64,000 bases of DNA. Origin: Hofstenia miamia. Its lineage: Eukaryota; Xenacoelomorpha; Acoela. Shown here one piece after another: positions 58,307 to 64,000 of the stretch. The notes beneath the pieces were generated by a model. The model did not search any database. It had not been told where the DNA came from and was given only the letters and a program-made list of their open reading frames with translations. The position numbers were made by a program, and so were the translations under genes. Numbering within the stretch: the first letter of the stretch is position 1; each line of letters starts with the position of its first letter. The stretch is from contig SCFE01000002.1 in the NCBI GenBank assembly GCA_004352715.1, forward strand, positions 5,767,831 through 5,831,830, given 5' to 3'.

Positions 58307-58820
58307 TTAGATAAACATGTCCTATTTCAATTTCACTGATCAAGACATAGTGTTCTTCCACCATAGAATGTCCCTAACATTGGCTCTATGTTTTTCCATC
58401 AAAGTATATGCTGCTAATATTATCTTCATATTTTTCTTTACTTTTATTAGTTGCTTTCTTATTTTGGTTTTATTATTTTATCGATAAACAAATTAAAATC
58501 CTCCTTGGTAATTACTCCATAGTCAAACAAAACAGCTGAAGTAATAGCGGTTGGTCTGAAAGATGTACCATACCTGTCGGCTTCCATTGTTACAGGAGGT
58601 AGGCTAAGTCTCAATTGTTTTATGGTGAAGAATGTTTCAGATTTAATCCCACATCACCATCATGATCTGATGAAGCATCACAATTACCTTCAAGATTAGA
58701 AATACTTTCTGATTGCATTGACTCAGGAATCATAGATCTTTGTCTTATTGAGCCAATTAAACGCATAGTTTTCCTCAATTCTTTTCTTTTAAAAGATTTG
58801 TGATGCCTTCTTATCCACTT
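58307..58820 (-). pseudogene. Orphan family 2 pseudogene, partial extra unit
   Basis: Matches 46492-47006 and 59190-59703. A longer minus-strand frame (58620-58919) stays open here because of a few base changes: it reads KSFKRKELRKTMRLIGSIRQ, then SMIPESMQSESISNLEGNCD. It is the third appearance of this sequence in the window, 883 bp left of the second. Confidence 0.7.
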
Positions 58821-58829
58821 TTGCTGATG

Positions 58830-59857
58830 ATAACCAAGCTCATTGATGATTCCCTTTGGCATAGAATGCAGATTGATTCTTTTGCTGATTTTTTTGAACG
58901 CAAAAATGGGTTTTTTCACAACTCTTCAAGCTTTATACTAAGGGGCCACTAAAAGATTTTGATCCTGTTGTTCTTCTATCAAAATGCTTCAAAATGTAGC
59001 GAACAGGGAGTTTATTTGTATGGATCATACATATGCTTCAATGTAGTGATTCTTCAATGATGTCAAATATTTCTTTATAGGTATTTATACTATCAAATCC
59101 ACACTTTGATCTATACCGCTTTCTCGGAGAAAGCACACAATGTTATTAGCTATATCATGTGTTTTACCCGACATGTGGTAATGAGTGCGTTAGATAAACA
59201 TGTCCTATTTCAATTTCACTGATCAAGACATAGTGTTCTTCCACCATAGAATTTCCCTAACATTGGCTCTATGTTTTTCCATCAAAGTATATGCTGCTAA
59301 TATTATCTTCGTATTTTTCTTTACTTTTATTAGTTGCTTTCTTATTTTGGTTTTATTTTTTTATCGATAAACAAATTAAAATCCTCCTTGGTAATTACTC
59401 CATAGTCAAAAAAAACCACTGAAGCAATAGCGGTTGGTCTGAAAGATGTACCATACCTGTCGGCTTCCATTGTTACAGGAGGTAGGCTAAGTCTCAATTG
59501 TTTTATGGTGAAGAATGTTTCAGATTTAATCCCACATCACCATCATTATCTGATGAAGCATCACAATTACCTTCAAGATTAGAAATACTTTCTGATTGCA
59601 TTGACTCAGCAATCATAGATCTTTGTCTTATGGAGCCAATTAAACGCATAGTTTTCCTCAATTATTTTCTTTTAAAAGATTTGTGATGCCTTCTTATCCA
59701 CTTGTCCTATGACCATAATGCGGTTTGAGCATTGGTCTTTAAGAAATGACAATTCTTCTTTAGGTATCTTCAAATCTCTGGGCATGTGCAAGCTGTCTCA
59801 TAGCTGACGTCGTCTTGGGGAAAAAATGCATATTTGCAAGTACGGATATCGAATAAT
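58830..59857 (-). pseudogene. Orphan family 2 pseudogene, copy 2
   Basis: Counterpart of 46132-47160 with the same frameshifts. The junction at 58820-58830 (TTATCCACTT then TTGCTGATGATAACC) differs from copy 1 and marks a tandem rearrangement. Confidence 0.65.
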
Positions 59858-60407
59858 TGTTCCAGAGTTTGCAATAGATTTTGCACTGCTTCAGTACTAC
59901 TCTTTAATCTATTTAGTTCTCTTGCCTAATCAACATATCTCTTTACTCTTTACAGTTGTATAAACTGATTTTTCAGGTTGTAAAGAGAATTAAAATTTGC
60001 AGTATTGTGATTAATAATGTCAAAGTGCTGTGATGATTTATTTTCTTTTAAACAAAAATAGAATCTTCTCACATTTCTATTAGTTGGAGAGGTTCCTTGG
60101 GATTATTCAGGTTTTGGAAGCTCAAAGGTCTCCACACACATGATTTATTCTGCATAAAATTTGTGCATAATATGTGAAAATTGAACTGTAAACAACACCG
60201 TCAACAAAATGGCGTTTTACGTTAACATGACCGTAAAGCAATTGCCTAACTTGCACTCGGAATAAATACACGAATAAATGTTAATGGGGAAGTTTACTTT
60301 TCTGCAATTTTGAAATATTAAATTTGAACTACATTGTTAATGAATTTATGCATATTTATTTGTAAGTGGTATAAATTTATCCCAATAGTTTTTGATATCT
60401 AATTTTA

Positions 60408-61182
60408 TATTGCTGCGTTCAATAAGTCTTGCAAGTGATCTCATGATTTCCTACCCCGTTAAGGCAAAATATTAGTTTTCCACTCAAAGATGATATAACA
60501 TGGAAGTTTGAATCCGGAAAAAAAATTCAATTCAGTTCCAAATGTGTTGTCTACGAGCAAAAAGAGTGAGAGTTATCAAGCCCCTGCAACGAATTTATTT
60601 ATTAAATGGAAAATTAAGAATTGAGCGCGGTGTCATACCTCAAGCGAGACCACAGCTTTCTTTCAAAGGAGAAAAGTGGAACTCGTTCCTCAATCTCCAT
60701 ATTCACCCGATCTCAACATGTGCGATCGCCTCATCAACCACAAGTTAAACGAACACGTGCGTCAACTTGACCTTAACTCGCCTGAAGAAGTGACTAGTGC
60801 CGCGTTGGACTATTTGTGGAGCATCCCCGAATTTGCCTTCGAAGAAGAACTCCCGAAACTCAAACGCCATTGCCATCGTGTGTGTGAGTTGAGTGGCAAT
60901 TACGTCCCTGACTAGAACTTTTTTCTTTGGTCTATTGATCAATAAAGATGCTTTTTCATCTCTGGAAATTCATTTTTTCTTTAATAAATAAATTCGTTGC
61001 ATGCGCTTGATAACTGCTCACTCTTTTTGCTCTTAGACAACACATTTGGAACTGAATTAAAATTTTTTTTCGGAATTCAAACATCCATGTCATAGGTCAT
61101 CTTCGAGTGGAAAACTAATATTGTGCATTAGTGCGTAGGAAATCATGAACTCACTTGCAAGACTTATTAAACGCAGCAATAT
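60408..61182 (+). mobile_element. Mariner-type element with long TIRs, copy 2
   Basis: Equivalent of 47711-48484 with the same long inverted ends. Here the transposase fragment is not interrupted by a stop. Confidence 0.8.
60676..60915 (+). pseudogene. Mariner-like transposase C-terminal fragment, open frame
   Basis: 79 codons open from an ATG to TAG. PYSPDLNMCD holds the position of the third catalytic Asp of the DDE/D triad; the family usually has a Pro where this has Met. NSPEEVTSAALDYLWSIPEF follows. Only the last quarter of a transposase is present, so it cannot be active. Confidence 0.75.
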
Positions 61183-61346
61183 ATTCAAATTATCTTCAAT
61201 TTAATAAGTAGGATTGAAAGGGTTAAATTCATTATTAGAAGCAGACATAACCAAAATGGTTGTTTCATACCTGCAAGCCCAACAAACAGAGTTTATTTTA
61301 ATTTCTTATGGTCACAATTATCTTATCTTATAAATAAATTGCCTAC

Positions 61347-61466
61347 CGTACTAACGTCTTGTGTTTGAACCTTCGGAGTAGCTTTTGGAGAGCCTGTTTT
61401 TACGTGCTTTAATTCTTTTGGAGATAGATCTAGTGGGCGTTGGTGCTCCAACCTCTCTTCCAGTTC
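61347..61466 (-). CDS. Duplicate of coiled-coil gene exon (48650-48769)
   Basis: Same sequence, acceptor and donor. Phase 0 donor. Cannot join the exon at 56514, which needs phase 1. Confidence 0.7.
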
Positions 61467-61542
61467 CTTTAAACATTATATTATTTCGTGATTGTTAAAC
61501 TTATAAAAATTTGCTTTTTCAAATAAACTTAATCATACATAC

Positions 61543-61668
61543 CCGTATCCTGTCGTTGAGAGATTTTTTTTCTTTCGACCAATTCTTTTTATCTAATTTA
61601 AATTGAAATTCACAACTTTCTTTTTCAAAATTCAATCGATTTTCCATGTGCTCTTTTTCGTTTTCAAT
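61543..61668 (-). CDS. Duplicate of coiled-coil gene exon (48846-48971)
   Basis: Identical by eye to its partner, including splice sites. Confidence 0.7.
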
Positions 61669-61714
61669 CTAAATTTAGTGCAAATGAGTGAACACAGTGA
61701 AAGACATTCAATAC

Positions 61715-61840
61715 CGTTGTTATGATTTGCTCTAAATCTGATATTTCGCTGTTTTTCTCCTTCTTTTCTGATTGATATTTTTCTAGTAATTCCGAATATT
61801 CAATGTTTTTCTTCTTAAGCTCATTTTCTACTTCTGATAA
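61715..61840 (-). CDS. Duplicate of coiled-coil gene exon (49018-49143)
   Basis: Identical by eye to its partner, including splice sites. Confidence 0.7.
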
Positions 61841-62068
61841 CTAAAATGTAGAAATTTATTAATTTTTAAATATTTTTATATTATGTATATATTATAATAC
61901 GCTTGTTGTTTTTAAAGTATTATAGCAAAACATATCTAACATGTCACTTCAAATATCATTTTAAGAATTTTAATTTTCAATGTGAAAATATAAATTATTC
62001 AATATTTAAATGCTAAACTAAGTTCCTAGTTACTCAATGTATGTAGTTCTCAGACCCCCTAATCATAC

Positions 62069-62185
62069 CATTCTTGGAGAAATTCCGCGAGGCGTGGAAT
62101 GTGTTTGGATAAATGCGGGTGAATCGTTCTCCTTTCCATTTATGAGTCTGTCCATTCTTTCTATTGAAGACATCGGCTCGGCGGA
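62069..62185 (-). CDS. Duplicate of coiled-coil gene exon (49372-49488)
   Basis: Identical by eye to its partner. The partner of the 38 bp exon (51340-51377) would lie just past the window end. Confidence 0.7.
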
Positions 62186-62214
62186 CTAAAAGATGTTTTA
62201 TATATGCACTTATT

Positions 62215-62254
<40 letters not shown>

Positions 62255-62260
<6 letters not shown>

Positions 62261-64000
62261 ATGTGTTTATGTATATAGCCATTAGAGTGATTTTGCATTT
62301 TAGACCTCTCTAAATTTGAAATTGCATTACGTTAATCTCTAGAAGTGCAAGAGTTTTCTAAAAATATTTCATGGTAGATATGTCAAGCATGATCTTTCCT
62401 TTAGAGTGAGTTAGAGACTTACCAAAACAAATTCATAGGTCACTACACTCTTAATGTTGTCAATTTCATTTCTATAACCCGTAAACTGCTATGAAGTGTC
62501 TTACCAGGTGCTTTGACTAACGTTTTTGAATAAAATATAACTATGTTTTTAACTTCTTAATGTCCAAGCACTAACAATAGTAAAATTTGTCAAATCATGT
62601 CAATTCTATTAACAGCATTCAACTCTGCTCTGAATAAACAAGCTCAGTTTGGGTGTAATTAGACCTGCAACTCATGTGACAATTGTAAACAATATATACT
62701 TGTTTTGTCGCATGATATTGGTCTCTAATATATTTCGTGAAGGTACTTTGATATTATGATTTACTTAATTCTATTCTTCAAAATTTTTGAAAAAAATTGT
62801 AGAACCACCAAACAGTTGCCATATTTCTCATTATCATTAGATAAATCCAAAATTTAAGTGGATAATAAAGAGAAAATTTAGCTTCCAATGTATTTTTCTG
62901 CAAATCATTTTAAGAAGTAATGCTTTGAATAACTATTCAACTTATTCATATTGAAGGAAAAATTATATCTTGCTAAAATATATATTTTATTTAATAAAAA
63001 GGCTAAAAAAATATTTGCCATAGCTTTTAATATGAATTAATTTCTTATTTAAAGGTTAATAAAAAAGGTGTTTTCAACTATTCCTAATGTAATTAAATTA
63101 TATTTAATATAATTTTTAAATAAATTATAATTAATACCATTAGTAATTAAAATGAAAGTTAGTTTAATTAAGTTATTGTTATATTTTACAACAATGGATA
63201 AATGCTTTTGAACTACAATAAAATATGACTTTGAGTCTCCGTTTTAACGTCACCAACGAATGTCATGCGCTAACTTACTTTTTTTCGTGACTGTGCCTGT
63301 GTAAAAAAAATTACCGCGAATGCAATAAATGAATTTATGAATATATTTTAGAGAATATATTGTGGATCATTTGCACTATCTGAGTTTCAATCAAAACCAT
63401 GAATTTAATTATTGAACTTCTACAGAGTTTTTTGTAAAATTTAATTTGAAAATGTAAAAAAAATTTGTAAATAAAAAATGCGCGTGTTTGCTAAGACATA
63501 AATTTTTATCAACATAATTTAGGATTTTGTTTTGGAATTTACATTGATATTTACAAATTTATTCTTTAAGTGCGAAAATTGTTATAATATTTTGAATAGT
63601 TTTTCACATATACGTTATTAGATATTTACACTTTCAAATTTAAATTTAGCACAATGTTTTACATTAAAAATGCACTTTCTGAAAATTGTCTGTTTCCATT
63701 CAACGATATACGCTAATTGCCTATATGTATACATTAATTAAACGATGTACTATTCAGCATCTCGTTATATGCATGAATACGCAAAATTTTTAGTAACTTT
63801 GCTTGATGATTAAGCTAATACTCAAGATTAGTATTAGTAAGAACAATGAAAACCGAAAACTATTGCTTGCATTTAACATAAAACACGTGCTCTCTTTTTG
63901 ATAATGAATTCGTCTAATAAATATTGCTGATGTCTTTCTTTCATAATGTTTTATTGATGCATGAGAAAGGGAAATAAATTATGATTATTTTTGAAATATA
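62255..64000 (-). other. Intron sequence of the duplicated segment
   Basis: Matches 49558-51302 with about eight small differences. No exon seen. Confidence 0.6.

Larger units (their letters stand above)
58830..64000. repeat. Near-identical large duplication, copy 2
   Basis: Second copy of 46132-51300, running off the window inside the (AT)n tract. Same element order and same four exons. See the findings for the reading-frame argument that it is an unmerged haplotype. Confidence 0.92.

Overview
The window is eukaryotic nuclear DNA. It is strongly AT-rich, has short GT-AG spliced exons separated by long introns, carries many (TA)n tracts, and holds decayed copies of hAT, piggyBac, mariner, Penelope-like and non-LTR elements. 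This mix suggests an arthropod-like invertebrate. A crustacean such as a copepod is a guess that the sequence alone cannot settle. I saw no operons, CRISPR arrays or prokaryotic signals.

Layout. 1-7.3 kb: a 2.58 kb hAT element (708-3284) with a 588 bp deleted mariner nested inside it, then a single-exon RMND1/RMD1-family mitochondrial gene (3409-4476, + strand), then a 1.07 kb piggyBac-type element (6195-7263). 7.3-16 kb: mostly unassigned AT-rich DNA, one decayed orphan repeat-family ORF (11.5-12.8 kb), a 1000-N gap and a CGGGT-rich MITE. 16.2-56.5 kb: one large minus-strand gene. I built it from 26 exons whose splice sites and reading phases fit together for the first 20 exons. It encodes at least about 1,100 residues of mostly coiled coil with Ser/Pro-rich linkers, then a basic, serine-rich tail that seems to have several alternative 3' ends. 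The 5' end is not in the assembled part. Its introns hold Penelope GIY-YIG remnants, a hAT remnant, two head-to-head LINE RT fragments, MITEs and microsatellites. 58.3-64 kb: a near-identical second copy of 46.13-51.30 kb, with four exons of the same gene, after a 1000-N gap.

Two stretches look like assembly products rather than biology: a perfect 216 bp duplication on both sides of a 21-N gap (38684-39136), and the 5.17 kb duplication at the right end. The four duplicated exons cannot be spliced in frame to the next exon downstream, and the copies differ by only a few substitutions, as expected for two unmerged haplotypes.

The two clear host genes (mitochondrial RMND1-like and the coiled-coil scaffold) have no visible functional link. 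I found no convincing undescribed multi-gene system. The most unusual material is the set of phase-1 alternative 3' exons of the coiled-coil gene, two orphan repeat-protein families, the head-to-head RT pair, and a piggyBac element with three internal copies of one palindrome.
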